From Parapristionchus giblindavisi (lineage: Eukaryota > Nematoda > Chromadorea > Rhabditida > Diplogasteridae), in assembly GCA_943737045.1 (NCBI GenBank), contig CALSFV010000402.1, positions 1 through 64,000 of the forward strand: 64,000 nucleotides of DNA, written 5' to 3'. The notes under the pieces are model-generated. The model searched no databases, was not told the DNA's origin, and saw nothing but the letters and a program-made list of their open reading frames with translations. How positions within the stretch are numbered: position 1 is the first letter of the stretch; each line of letters begins with the position of its first letter. Positions 35,330-49,030 of the stretch are shown here, one piece after another. A program made the position numbers and the translations under genes.

Positions 35330-36970
35330 TTCATATTAGCTCGAGGTGTGCCTTTAACGAGTAGCAAAAACTGTCGTCTATGCCACAGCAACTCTGTGAA
35401 TCCCAGTTTCACAAATATTTAATATAAAGATATACTAAGACAATTGGATAATTGGTTCATCTCAATATTTTAATAAAATTCAATTAAAATCAAACAACTA
35501 CTCCATTTATGGACATGCATCTTTAATCCATTTTCGCAAGTTAATCTTAATTACATTTTGTCCCTTCAATTTCTCGTTTGTTATTTTAAAATATACTGAT
35601 GGCACATTTTCTCATAATAGATAGGCTGTCTTTATCGGGCTATTTTAAATTTAATGAATATAAATAAATAGATGTATTTATATCCATGAAATATAAAGTA
35701 AGGAGTATGATATCACGCATACCATGCAATCATAACAAATTTCACATCATTCCAGGCTTCTAGGCACAATACGAGCTGATTCTGCTCTCCGCTCTGACAT
35801 TGCTCTCTGGTAGACAAAGAAAACGAGAGAACATTGAAAGAGCAGAGAGTTTCAAATTAGCTCGGATGTGTCTTTAAAGAGTAGCAAAAGCTAACGATCC
35901 CGTGTGCACAACATGTCGTCTATGCCACACCAATCCTGTGAATCCGCGTTTCATAAATATTTAACAAACCAAGGATAATCTTAATAACTTACTACATTCG
36001 TACCATTTAGTCACCCCCATCTCTAATCCAATTTCTCGATCTTAATTACATTTCGCCCCTAAATTTTCTCGTTTGATATATTAAAGGTGGTGTCCCACGA
36101 ATATTTTCGTGAATAAACTGTGAAGACAGGATGGTAGCAAAAGTCATATAAGTCACCACATACTATTTCTTTTGTAATGATTCTGCGTATTGATTGACAT
36201 AATCACGATTGAAAGATGTTCAATAGTGCAGGGAATGGAGAAGAGAGATGGGAAGGGGCCTAATGAGAGGGCAAAGGTTGAATGCCGGTAGCAAACTGAA
36301 CATAAACACACTTTTTACTTACAGTACATGTCTGAGGGGGCTCATTCCCATCGTGGTAGGAGACAATGTTTCTTTTCGTGGTTCCCCATCTTTAAAATAT
36401 TCTAATAATAGATACATAGGTTGTCTTTATCGGGCTATTTTTCATGGATATAAATCAATAGATGAGTATTTATTTATTTATATGTACCCATGCAATATAA
36501 AGTAATTAGTATGCTATCACGCATACCATGCAATAATAACGAATTTCACATCATTCCAGGCTTAAATGGACATCCCCAGCTCATTTTGCTCTCCTCTCTG
36601 ACATTGCTCTCTGGTAGACAAAGAAAACGACAGAACATTGAAAGAACGGAGAGTTTCAAATTAGCTCGGGTGTGTATTTAAAGAGTAGCAAAAACTAACG
36701 ATCCCATGTGTACAACATGTCGCCTATGCCACAACAACCCTGTGAATCCGCGTTTCACAAATATATAATAGACCATTGATAATCGTTTCATATTAATATC
36801 ACTATGTTTCACCTTCACCCCGACCCTAATTAAATTTCTCAAGTTGATCTTAACTGCATTTTGTCCCTTCATCTTCTCCTTCGATATATTAAAATATCAC
36901 AGAATAAAAGATTTAATTTAATTATAATAATTAAGCTGAAATAACTCGAATAAAACAATAATAGCAAAAC
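35330..36970. repeat. Hairpin repeat cluster in gene 1 intron (unit B)
   Basis: Near-exact copy of 8500-10140 (offset 26824), with the same three repeats and the same uncertainty about a missed small exon. Confidence 0.6.
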
Positions 36971-37533
36971 GAACTCCTTGAGTGCCTCCATATCCTCTCG
37001 AGGGAACGCAGTCGGCACTAGTTCCTCTCTCCTCTCTCTATCAAGACTATTAAGAGTGGTCAGAATGATAAAGGATAGCGAGGATGAGGAGGGAAGGCGA
37101 AGAAGGGAACGGGTCCATGATGAGATCATTGGTGACATCTACAAATAGAACGGTGAATCAATCGATATTTAGAGATTACAAAAATATTATGACATTGTTT
37201 TGCATATGATCATTACCATTGCCTTTTTTGCTTTTCATTTTGTCCTGAAGTTAGTTCACACCTCGTTAGTTTTCACTAGTTAGTTTTATTGAATTATTGA
37301 GTGAGAGCACTTTTAATCTTTAGTCTTTGCTCTTATGCTTAATCTCAACAACTCTGACAACAGTATCTTAAGCTAATTATAAATATTCGCTCCTTTCCTG
37401 ACAGCAGCCAAGAAAATCAATAATCTCTCCTACCGTACCTTATCCACATTGATCTTTCCTCTTCTCATTCGATCGCACACTTTGAGCAGCTTGTGTGCCT
37501 CCTTCAGTTGCTGATTGCGATCGGCCTGAATAC

Positions 37534-37653
37534 CACAGCGTTCTCATGACTTTCAAAGCAAGAACGACCGCTCAACATACAAACTCTCACGAATACAATG
37601 GTCTCTCCTTTGTCTTGCTTTGGAAGAAAAATGGCTTGGACCAGAATACTGTG
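37534..37653. mobile_element. 120-bp CACAG MITE (copy B)
   Basis: Same insertion as 10710-10829 in unit A, with ATAC on both sides. It was therefore present before the A-B duplication. Confidence 0.85.
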
Positions 37654-37863
37654 ATACGGTAATCAATCAAAGTCAATCGATAATGTAGCTAGCCGAGCTA
37701 CCGTAATCAAGTAACCAATCAACAATCAATCAATATCCAGCGAACTGCCACGGAAACATACCAAACCCTCAATCAATATATTTTATTCGATATTTATTAT
37801 TTACAGAATATCGTTACTTTCTCTTGTTCAAGAATCGATAAATTATTATTATTATTATCAAGC

Positions 37864-39619
37864 TAACCACCATAGTAACATCCCAACCAATCGATCAATC
37901 AATATCCAACCAATTACCATAGTAACATCCCAATCAATCAATATCCAGCCAACTACCATAGCAACATCCCAATCAATCAATCAATCAATATCCAGCCAAC
38001 TACCATAGTAACATCTCAATCAATCAATATCCAGCCAACTACCATAGTAACATCTCAATCAATCAATATCCAGCCAACTACCATAGCAACATCCCAATCA
38101 ATCAATCAATCAATATCCAGCCAACTACCATAGTAACATCTCAATCAATCAATATCCAGCCAACTACCATAGTAACATCTCAATCAATCAATATCCAGCC
38201 AACTACCATAGTAACATCTCAATCAATCAATATCCAGCCAACTACCATTGTAACATCTCAATCAATCAATATCCAGCCAACTACCATAGTAACATCCCAA
38301 TCAATCAATCAATCAATCAATCAATATTCAGCCAACTACCATAGTAACATCTCAATCAATCAATATCCAGCCAACTACCATAGTAACATCCAAATCAATC
38401 GATATCCAGCCAACTACCACAGTAACATCTCAATCAATCAATATCCAGCCAACTACCATTGTAACATCTCAATCAATCAATATCCAGCCAACTACCATTG
38501 TAACATCTCAATCAATCAATATCCAGCCAACTACCATAGTAACATCCCAATCAATCAATCAATCAATCAATCAATATTCAGCCAACTACCATAGTAACAT
38601 CTCAATCAATCAATATCCAGCCAACTACCATAGTAACATCTCAATCAATCAATATCCAGCCAACTACCATTGTAACATCTCAATCAATCAATATCCAGCC
38701 AACTACCATAGTAACATCCCAATCAATCAATCAATCAATCAATCAATATTCAGCCAACTACCATAGTAACATCTCAATCAATCAATATCCAGCCAACTAC
38801 CATAGTAACATCCAAATCAATCGATATCCAGCCAACTACCACAGTAACATCTCAATCAATCAATATCCAGCCAACTACCATTGTAACATCTCAATCAATC
38901 AATATCCAGCCAACTACCATTGTAACATCTCAATCAATCAATATCCAGCCAACTACCATAGTAACATCCCAATCAATCAATCAATCAATCAATCAATATT
39001 CAGCCAACTACCATAGTAACATCTCAATCAATCAATATCCAGCCAACTACCATAGTAACATCCAAATCAATCGATATCCAGCCAACTACCACAGTAACAT
39101 CTCAATCAATCAATATCCAGCCAACTACCATTGTAACATCTCAATCAATCAATATCCAGCCAACTACCATTGTAACATCTCAATCAATCAATATCCAGCC
39201 AACTACCATAGTAACATCCCAATCAATCAATCAATCAATCAATCAATATTCAGCCAACTACCATAGTAACATCTCAATCAATCAATATCCAGCCAACTAC
39301 CATAGTAACATCCAAATCAATCGATATCCAGCCAACTACCACAGTAACATCTCAATCAATCAATATCCAGCCAACTACCATTGTAACATCTCAATCAATC
39401 AATATCCAGCCAACTACCATTGTAACATCTCAATCAATCAATATCCAGCCAACTACCATAGTAACATCCCAATCAATCAATCAATATTCAGCCAACTACC
39501 ATAGTAACATCTCAATCAATCAATATCCAGCCAACTACCATAGTAACATCCAAATCAATCGATATCCAGCCAACTACCACAGTAACATACAAATCAATCA
39601 ATCAATAAATCAATCAATA
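37864..39619. repeat. 39-bp/250-bp higher-order minisatellite (unit B)
   Basis: Same monomer order and total length as 11040-12795. I could not find a monomer gained or lost between the two, which is remarkable for a satellite. Confidence 0.95.
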
Positions 39620-41037
39620 TCCATCTACCGTATACCTTCGCAATAATGGAATCGACGCTCTCCTCGTGGACATCAACTCGTGTGACTGTGTATCCACAAT
39701 GAAGGAAGAGTAGTGATGATGGGGGGAGATGGACAGAGTGAGAGAGGAGAAGACGATTGGTGAGGGAGAAGAGGAGGGTGGAGGTGGAGGGCGACTGAAA
39801 TTAAGAGATTATATTTTTTAGATATTATACTAATTTTACACTCCGTATTGGCAATACTCTTTCGTAGACAAAGAAAGGGTATGGTTACAGAGGAGGTTGT
39901 CGTTCCTAATAATCATTATGCTTTGCTCAAAAATCACGAGAAATGAAACAAAGAGAAAACTCTCCTCGTTTTACACACTCTCTCATCTCTTTTTCGTTTC
40001 TTTTCGAATCTTTCCATTAGAACATTAATCGTTACCTTCTCCTTCTCCATCGCAGCTCGTATCGTTCTCAGCAGATGCAGTCCGCAATCTGACCATCTTG
40101 AACTACCGTAATCCTCTCCTATCTCATCTCGCATCCGCTTCGCATCGTTCTCGGAGAGCCTGAATATGGGCGATTCAAATATTAATAAAGAGTCAAGATC
40201 TATCATGAATGCCTAAATGGAACAGTTTTTTTTACATTTCCGGTACCCTCGCCGTTATTTTTATATAGTGGATCGATTTTCGAAACATGATGATCTATTT
40301 AGAAAAATCGCTTTTTTTCATTTTTTAACAAGTAACTGAAAATGGGTGGGTCAATCCTCGCATTGTCAGGGCATGAAAATGTATGATATCGATTCTCGAT
40401 TATCCACGGTTTAATATATCTATATATATTAAATATTTGGGAAACGCGGAATCACAGGGTTTTTGTGACGTGACAACACGCGTTGTGCACGCGGTTTTTG
40501 CTACTTATTAAAGGCACGCCCCGAGCTAATTTGAAACTCGCCCCTCTCGCCACACTCTCTTGGTTTCCGTGTGTACGAGACGCATTTTCATGCCATCATA
40601 ATGTGGCCATTTTTACGGGAAAAATCACAGTATACAGTGGTGTATTGGCAAGTTGCCGTGTTTCTCGCTATTTCTTTGTCGGTTCGATTCTCATTCGCAC
40701 TGTTTCTTTTGCAAAGTCAGTAGTTCGGCGAACTTTGCCAGCGCCCTTCAATGGCAATAAAAGAATTGGTATGACCTGGTGTATTCTTGTTCCGGTTGCT
40801 CGCCATGACTGAAATGTGGGTGAACGTTACAGTGTTGCACAGTGCAGGCATACTCAAAAATAATGATATGATAGCAGAAGTTTGTCCGAATGTTCGTATT
40901 TCGTCTTGCGATTTATATAACATAATAATATAATAATATTTTTTTCATTCGTATTTCGCTTGCTGAAACTTCTTTATGATGTACGATAAAATAAAATTAA
41001 ATAATATTAATAATAATAATATGCGTATATCTTACAG

Positions 41038-42152
41038 GGTTGCTTATTCCTTCTTCTCTCATCATTTGATTCCTCTTCCATCGCTCCCATCATTTCCTCA
41101 TCACAGCTACTCGAATGGAGTGTCAAAGCCGTTGATGAGTATGTTTATTGCATTGGAATACATTGGAAACACATCATTTTTGATGCCCCGTGTGGCTTTT
41201 TTTCATTTTATTACTGTGTGTTTTAAAGGTGTACCCCGATCTGATTTTTTCTATCCGCTCTGGTAACGCTCTCTCGTAGAGAAAGAAAGTGAGAGAGCAT
41301 TGCCAGAACGGAGAGTTTCAAATTAGCTCGGGGCGTGCCTTTAATAAGTAACAAAAACCGCGTGCACAACGCGTGTTGTCACTTCACAAAAACCCTGTGA
41401 ATCCGCGTTTCCCATATATTTAATATATATAGATATATTAAACCGTGGATAATCGAGAATCGATGTCATACATTTTCATGCCCTGACAATGCGAGGATTG
41501 ACCCACCCATTTTCAGTCACTTGTTAAAAAATGAAAAAAAGCGATTTTTCTAAATCGATCATCATGTTTCGAAAATCGACCCACTATATAAAAATAACGG
41601 TGAGGGTACCGGAAATGTAAAAAAACTGTTCCATTTAGGCATTCATGATAGATCTTGACTCTTTATTAATATTTGAATCACCCATATTCAGGCTCTCCGA
41701 GAACGATGCGAAGCGGATGCGAGATGAGATAGGAGAGGATTACGGTAGTTCAAGATGGTCAGATTGCGGACTGCATCTGCTGAGAACGATACGAGCTGCG
41801 ATGGAGAAGGAGAAGGTAACGATTAATGTTCTAATGGAAAGATTCGAAAAGAAACGAAAAAGAGATGAGAGAGTGTGTAAAACGAGGAGAGTTTTCTCTT
41901 TGTTTCATTTCTCGTGATTTTTGAGCAAAGCATAATGATTATTAGGAACGACAACCTCCTCTGTAACCATACCCTTTCTTTGTCTACGAAAGACTATTGC
42001 CAATACGGAGTGTAAAATTAGTATAATATCTAAAAAATATAATCTCTTAATTTCAGTTCCCCTCCACCTCCGCCCTCCTTTTCTCTCTCACCAATCGTCT
42101 TCTCCTCTCTCTCTCTCTCTGTCCATCTCCCCGGGGTACTGTAGAGATATAA
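41038..42152 (+). pseudogene. Gene 1 middle exons, inverted copy (unit B), truncated
   Basis: Exons 41038-41138, 41692-41815 and 42057-42152, as in A. Two extra bases in the CT run of the third exon change the frame, so the stop comes earlier (42150-42152) than in A. The second exon here matches the minus-strand version (RMRDEIGED) more closely than A's plus-strand copy does, suggesting gene conversion between arms or a change in A. Confidence 0.55.
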
Positions 42153-42299
42153 GGGGTACTGTAGAGAGGAACGAGGTACTGTAAAGAGATAAGGGGTACT
42201 GTAGGGAGATAAGGGGTACTGTGGAGAGGAAAGAGGTACTGTAAAGAGATAAGGGGTACTGTAGGGAGATAAGTGGTACTGTAGGGAGATAAAGGTTCC
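42131..42299. repeat. GGTACTGTAG minisatellite (unit B)
   Basis: Copy of 15305-15475. Confidence 0.9.
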
Positions 42300-43506
42300 T
42301 GTATGTATTGCATTATTTGACAAGGATTCAATCCGTTCTTTGCGAAAAATCCTAAAGTGCGGCCTCGTTTCGTAGTTTGTAATGTACTTTTACGCCTATG
42401 GGTATTATAATACTTTTGGCTTATTGTTTGATGTGATTCTGACAACTGGTCATGATCCTGTTGATTCCTCGTTTCTCCCTCTATGTATGTCCACTTGCCA
42501 CTTCACTATTTCAATTCCAACTCGATTGAAAATTATGTCCCAAGGTGCATAGCCTGACCGCATTTTGGGATTTTTTTTTGTAAAACCTGACCACATTTTG
42601 CAAAAAAATATGGGTTTGCAGGCTGTTATCAACTGCGTTTTGTGGCATTCCACGCAGTAGTGCGAGGTAGACTGACACACCACGCACCATACACTACAAT
42701 TCGCAAAACCGTTGCTTTCAACCTATGTTCTTGCTTTCAAGTGGAATATCTTTACCCGATGTCGACGAATTGCCTTGATTTTTTAAAATAACATGGTAAT
42801 ATACACAGCTAACTATAAAATCAGCCGCAAAAAGGAAAAAAATCAGTCGCACCATGCTTTTTCATCAAAAATGTGTGGCAGATTTAGGGCTATGTTCAAT
42901 GTATGTTCCAGGGAATTAAACTTTTATTTTTTAAATATTTCCATATTACATTTGTGAGATGCGGCAGATTTTTCTTGCACTATTTTTGATGCTCTATTGT
43001 TTGATATATGGATGTCAAGGTTTGCATTGCATATTGAACTAAAAAATCGCAGATGAAATATTGCAGTGATTTAGAAGTGCAATGAATTTATTAATTTTAA
43101 ACACATTTTTATATTACATTTCAAAATGCGTCAGATTTTTTTAAATAGTAATTGACATGCTCTTTCTTTTGTTTTATGGATGCCAATGTTTTCATTGCAT
43201 ATTCCGCTTGAAAATGACAAAGTTTCTGAAAAATTCGAAAAATCGGACCGCATTTTGACCGAAAAATTTCCAAAAAATCGAAAAACCTGACCACATTTTG
43301 AAAAGCAAAAACATAGCTATTCGACCAATGGATTGACGGTGAAATATGGAAAAAATAACATAATAATAGTAATTAATTTAATAATAATCAAAATAATAGA
43401 TGTACAAATATAAGTTTGCACGCGCATTAAATTTAAATTTAAATAATGTTATAAGTTAAGTAGTAATATGCATTTTTCTACGGTAATAATAATAAATGTA
43501 TTCTAG
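42300..43506. other. Noncoding AT-rich stretch (unit B)
   Basis: Copy of 15480-16680 with a handful of substitutions. No exon seen. Confidence 0.4.
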
Positions 43507-45024
43507 CTTCCCTCACTATTCTCAATGGGCGATCTGCCCTCTGTGACCTGGAGAGATGTCATCACCCACCTGTTCACCCTCTGCAACACTATCACTGGTT
43601 TGTGGATGTTTTTAATAATATTAATGTTAATGATTATATTTATGGTTTAATATTTAAAATGCGTCAAAGTTGGTGTGACAGATATCAATGTGTTGAAAAT
43701 AGGATGGGGTGGACGAGAGAGTGTGCTAAACGAGGAGAGTCCTCGCTGATTTCTTCTTCTTTTCGCAGCTTTTGAACAGAGCATTATCCCACAAATATGT
43801 AGATTGTATGAGTAAACTTTGTTTTCCCCGAGATCTGTACAGGTATCCATGAATGGTGGCAAACCGTTTGCCTGCAAACATCACAACCGTAGTCGGAGGC
43901 GTTTGCCAGAGATCCTCCGACTACGGTTGTGACTTCACGTTTGCCAACACTCATGGAAACGGCCTCTGAGGTCTAGAACAAGGGAAAGGTTTGACTACTG
44001 TAAACACTAATTGTTCGCCTCACTGCGGGATATGGTGTCGTACAGTTGTGAATCTTTTTTTCTACGGTATTATGTCGTACAGTAGCCCGTACAGTAACCA
44101 TACATTGCCATACCCTCGTAATGCGAGGATTGACCCACTGCATATGGCTCATTTTCAGAAACTTGATACGAAAATAAGCTAAAAATGACGATTTTAAAGC
44201 GAAAAATAACGAATTTTATAAATCGAGCCACAATATATCGATAATCGATCCGCTATATAAAACAAAACCCCGAAAATGTATAACAGTAACTCTGATTCAG
44301 GTTCATGTAAGGAGGAACGCGAGAATACGAGTGAATGGTCGGCTCTGGTCGATAGAATGTCCCGAATCTACACGGAAGACGAGTGAGTGGGATTACTGTA
44401 GTTATTGATTATTATTGATTATCGATTTAAACTAATCGATATTCTATGCAGTCCCAAACCGGTCGATGTGGTCGTGAGTACGGTAATCGATCGATACTCG
44501 CATCTGTCACTCAAGGCACCCAAGCATAGAGGTCAGTTCTGATTGTCAGGCGCAACCTGGTGTATTATTGTTACGGATGCTCGATTATTTAAGCCTCATG
44601 TGGATGTGATGCCTCTATCACTCCCGTCCTACAAGCTATCTCGACCATTCCAAGAAGAGGTTCCCGAGCCTCACACTATTTCTTTCTCGGTTCGATTCTC
44701 ATTCGCACTGTTTCTTTTGCAAATTCAGTAGTTCGGCGAACTTTCCGGTTTCGGTTGCTCGTCATAACTGAAATGTGGATGCACGTTACAGTGCAAGCAG
44801 AAAATGTGACAGTGTACACAAAAAAATGATGTGATAGTAGCACAACTTTGTCCGAATGTTCGTTCGTATTTCGTCTTGCGATTTATATAACATAATAATA
44901 ATAATAATAATTTGTTTTTACAGGGTTGCTTATTCCTTCTTCTCTCATCATTTGATTCCTCTTCCATCGCTCCCATCATTTCCTCATCACAGCTACTCGA
45001 ATGGAGTGTCAAAGCCGTTGATGA
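43507..45024 (+). pseudogene. Gene 1 5' exons on plus strand (unit B)
   Basis: Exons 43507-43597, 44301-44382, 44452-44531 and 44924-45024, identical in plan to unit A (offset 26826), including the GTCAGT donor. No start codon found upstream. Confidence 0.5.
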
Positions 45025-45469
45025 GTATGTTTATTGCATTGGAAATACATCTATACATTATCGAGTCGCAAAAGGCCCACCATCCCGCGTGCACAACACG
45101 TGTAGTCTACGATACAATCCTGTGAATCTGCGTTTCACAAATATATGATATATATCGATATATTAAATCATGGATATTCGTTTCAGCTCAATGCAATGAA
45201 CGCATACATTTTCATGCCCTAACCATGCGAGGATTCACCCACCATATATGGCCCACTTTCAGTCACTTTATGCGAAAACATGTTAAAAGTTGCGTTTTTA
45301 AGCGAAAATAGCGAATTTTCTAAATCGATAACCATTTCGAAAATCGACCCCCCCCCCCCCATATAAAAAGGGTACCGAAAATGTAAAAAAAAAACTAACT
45401 CAATTTCTCAAATTGATCTTACAAGGATGATCTCAAATTGATCTTACTTAACCACGTTTTTCATATTAA

Positions 45470-46782
45470 GAGACCGGCTCATTGTCAGTAAGACTCGAGC
45501 ATTTTGGCCCCCTGCCGGACATTCGCCAAGACTTTCGATCTGGGGCTCAATACTTTCATCATAGACACATACCGGGGGGGGGGGGGGGGGACCGATGAAA
45601 GTTCTAGTGAAAATGCCTTTAGGCTCAAACCCGGCTCACATATGTCACATAAAGTAAAAAATTGAAAAAAATTCATACCTTTTCAATCGTGATAGCTAGG
45701 ACTTTTATTTCTTTTTAATGGTGAATAACATATCATGCACTCTTATAAACACAGCTGAGCAATAATATCATATCGTTCTGAATATGTTTTTTCGTGTTTG
45801 ATTTACATATTTTTCTTCTTCTATCCTTGTTGAATAGATTCTGCAATTAAAGACATAGTGCATATTGTAGCCCTAACGATTCTGTACATAGTGGTCACAT
45901 TCCCTTGGCCAGCAACATTTCGCAGGCATCGAGAATTGCAACAGAATGTGAGACATGTGTAAATTGCAAAACTGGAAAATTAAATTTCTTGAAATTCGCA
46001 AAAGTAAGAGCTAGCTTTACAAATTTGGTTGCCGTACGCCACCTTCCAACCGATTTATATGAAAGAAACATAGAAATTTTCAAGTTTGATAATTTAAAAA
46101 ATAAATTTGAGATCTGCGAAACGACGATGTTTCACGTGACAGTCGTTTCGGAAAACGCACATGCATCAGCCACCATCCGCCCTATGAATTAACTGACCTT
46201 GACGGTCGATTCAATGTGCGGGTTGAAAAAATAAAAATGAAATAATTATTTTTCAGAATTTAAAAAAAATGTAGTCTGAGTCTATTTGTATATTTTTTCT
46301 GTGCACACGCATCACTACGAGTAAAATGACATTATAAAGCTAGCTCTTACTTTTGCGAATTTCAAGAAATTAAATTTTCCAGTTTTGCAATTTACACATG
46401 TCTCACATTCTGTTGCAATTCTCGATGCCTGCGAAATGTTGGCTGGCCAAGGGAATGTGACCACTATGTAGAGAATCGTTAGGGCTACAATATGCACTAT
46501 GTCTTTAATTGCAGAATCTATTCAACAAGGATAGAAGAAGAAAAATATGTAAATCAAACACGAAAAAACATATTCAGAACGATATGATATTATTGCTCAG
46601 CTGTGTTTATAAGAGTGCATGATATGTTATTCACCATTAAAAAGAAATAAAAGTATTAGCTATCACGATTGAAAAGGTATGAATTTTTTTCAATTTTTTA
46701 CTTTATGTGACATATGTGAGCCGGGTTTGAGCCTAAGGGCATTTCCACTATAACTTTCATCGGTCTCCCCCCGGTATGTGTC
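45470..46782. mobile_element. Palindromic TTAA element, internally deleted and right-truncated (unit B)
   Basis: Starts GAGACCGGCTC after TTAA (45466-45469). Compared with 18642-20371 it lacks about 300 bp in the centre (junction near 46018) and the nested 113-bp insert. It ends at the same point, 'ggtatgtgtct', before the TAA array. Confidence 0.75.
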
Positions 46783-47105
<323 letters not shown>

Positions 47106-47124
47106 TTTTTTTCTTGAACACAGC

Positions 47125-49030
47125 ATATGTGTGGAAATGAGATATGTAGATGGCTTAATGAATGTAACTCGATGAACCTCGCCTTCATAATATATTGACT
47201 CCTACACGGATTACCGTAATCTTCTTCCAATCGACTGACTACAAACAGAGAAAGGATGAGCGTGGACAATCGTAAGATACTATCCAGGTTGCATCGTCAC
47301 CTCTCCCTCTCCCTCTTGGATCTCTCCCTCTCCCTCTAGGATCTCTCCCTCTCCCTCTTGCATCTCTCCCTCTCCCTCTTGGATCTCTCCCTCTCCCTCT
47401 TGTTCCACTGTCAATTATCGATTAATAGCCCTATCTCTTCCGGTTAAGCGATCACAGAAGACAATGGGGAAGTCGTAGATGACATGATCTCTCATTAACT
47501 CTCTGAATCATTCATTTCTGATAGTGCAAATTGCGGTGATTGTATTTTAATCCCATGTTCGTTGGCGGGATGATTTCAAGAAGATTATAATAATAATATT
47601 AATCATTTCTTACAGAGGGAATAAATAGAGATATTTGAGCGTGAAATCAAATATGAAGAAATGTAGTATTTATACACTGCAATTACTTGATCACGGCGAC
47701 ATTTTTCGTACGAAAGAACAAAACATTGTTGGGTTGACTTACAATGATGCGAGATGGTTGTCGAAACCAACGGAGGAATTGAAAAACGCCCATCCCTTCA
47801 TCTTGTGTCCTCACTTGATATGAATGAAGTATTAGTATTAGTATATTTTAAACATTTCCAAATACTCGCCAAGATTGGCTCGGTTGTATGTAGTGTTGCC
47901 ACTGAAAGTGAATCAGAAATTATGTCGGGGTCTATGTTTTTTTCTGTGGAGATTCCCACACACATAAAAAGTTCAATACAAGTATGTCCGTCTCACATTT
48001 CTTTATTTCAATCGTATTTTGCTTGATGAAACATGTTTAAGATAAACAAATAAATAAATAAATCTCCACCTTTCAGTATCTGTCTCCTTTATCTTCAAGT
48101 GTGAATCATCCAACAATCGTTCCTAATCCAATCTTACGTCATACTAATCACACTACGGGAGCCTCGTTCTTCTCCTTCTCCCTCTCCCTCTCCCTCTCCC
48201 TCTCCTCTCCCTCTACCTCTCCCTCTTCCTCTGCCTCTCTCTACCTCTCTCTCCCTCTCCCTCTACCTCTACTTCTACCTCTACCATTCTATTCATTCTA
48301 TCAATTGGTCGTTCAACGCAACTACCGACGTCATCTTAACGATCAATGAATTATCGTACACGGTTAATTTATGCTCGTGGAAGTTGGGAAACTAAATAAT
48401 AGGCAATGAAGAAATATAAATAACTGATTCACCATAAATTCTTCGTAAAAACAAACGTGGAATTAAACAATGAAAAGCTGGTTCAAATTACTTTTGTAAG
48501 TTCGACCCCTCCACACGCCATAATCTTTAGCTAACTTTTTTCAGATTCAACTTCCCTTTTTGTTTTTTCTCTCGATTAAGAAATTATATTCGAGATAGAT
48601 TAGAGAATTAAATGATCTACTTGGATACAATTTAGGATCATTTCCAATGGCACTGATATGTAAGTAGCTAATCCTGTGTGTTTACAGCCCTCGACATGCT
48701 TAAGTTCAGAAAATTTTTTTAAAGCCCCAATATCGTCGAAGTATCACTTTCTCATTGAATCCGGAGAGTCGTCAATCATATTTTACCACCTATTGTTCAT
48801 TCAATTGCTGTTGCGCCTCGGGCGTAGATAAATTATTATTATTATAAAGCCGACAACTAAATAAGGGGAAACGACAAGATATCTCGACAATCCCTTCAAT
48901 GTCCTATCTTTTTGAGTACATATTCCACCATAACTCAACATTTGCATGCTTCGGAATACAATTTATTTTGAAAGAAACTTGATCGTATTCTTTATCGAGA
49001 ATAATCACAACAATCAAATCTATTCTATTA
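47125..49030. other. Unit C left noncoding part
   Basis: Matches 1620-3110 and 23393-26620 without the CACGG element. Contains both CCCTCT tracts (47301-47402, 48168-48285). Short plus-strand ORFs are frameshifted relative to B, so I see no gene. Confidence 0.45.

Larger units (their letters stand above)
30221..40159 (-). pseudogene. Gene 1 copy B, 3' part, frameshifted
   Basis: Exons: 40159-40036, 39794-39636, 37525-37439, 37138-36971, 35296-35203, 34952-34859, 34695-34555, 34493-34370, 33633-33502, 30789-30607, 30478-30372, 30314-30221. Same Urb2/Npa2-like C-terminus as copy A. It shares the 7-bp GATGACT duplication in exon 34859-34952. Exon 34370-34493 is 17 bp shorter than the open copy in C (10 bp shorter in A), giving an in-frame TGA. 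The intron before exon 30607-30789 carries a 2215-bp palindromic element, and the one before 33502-33633 a 348-bp element. Confidence 0.55.
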
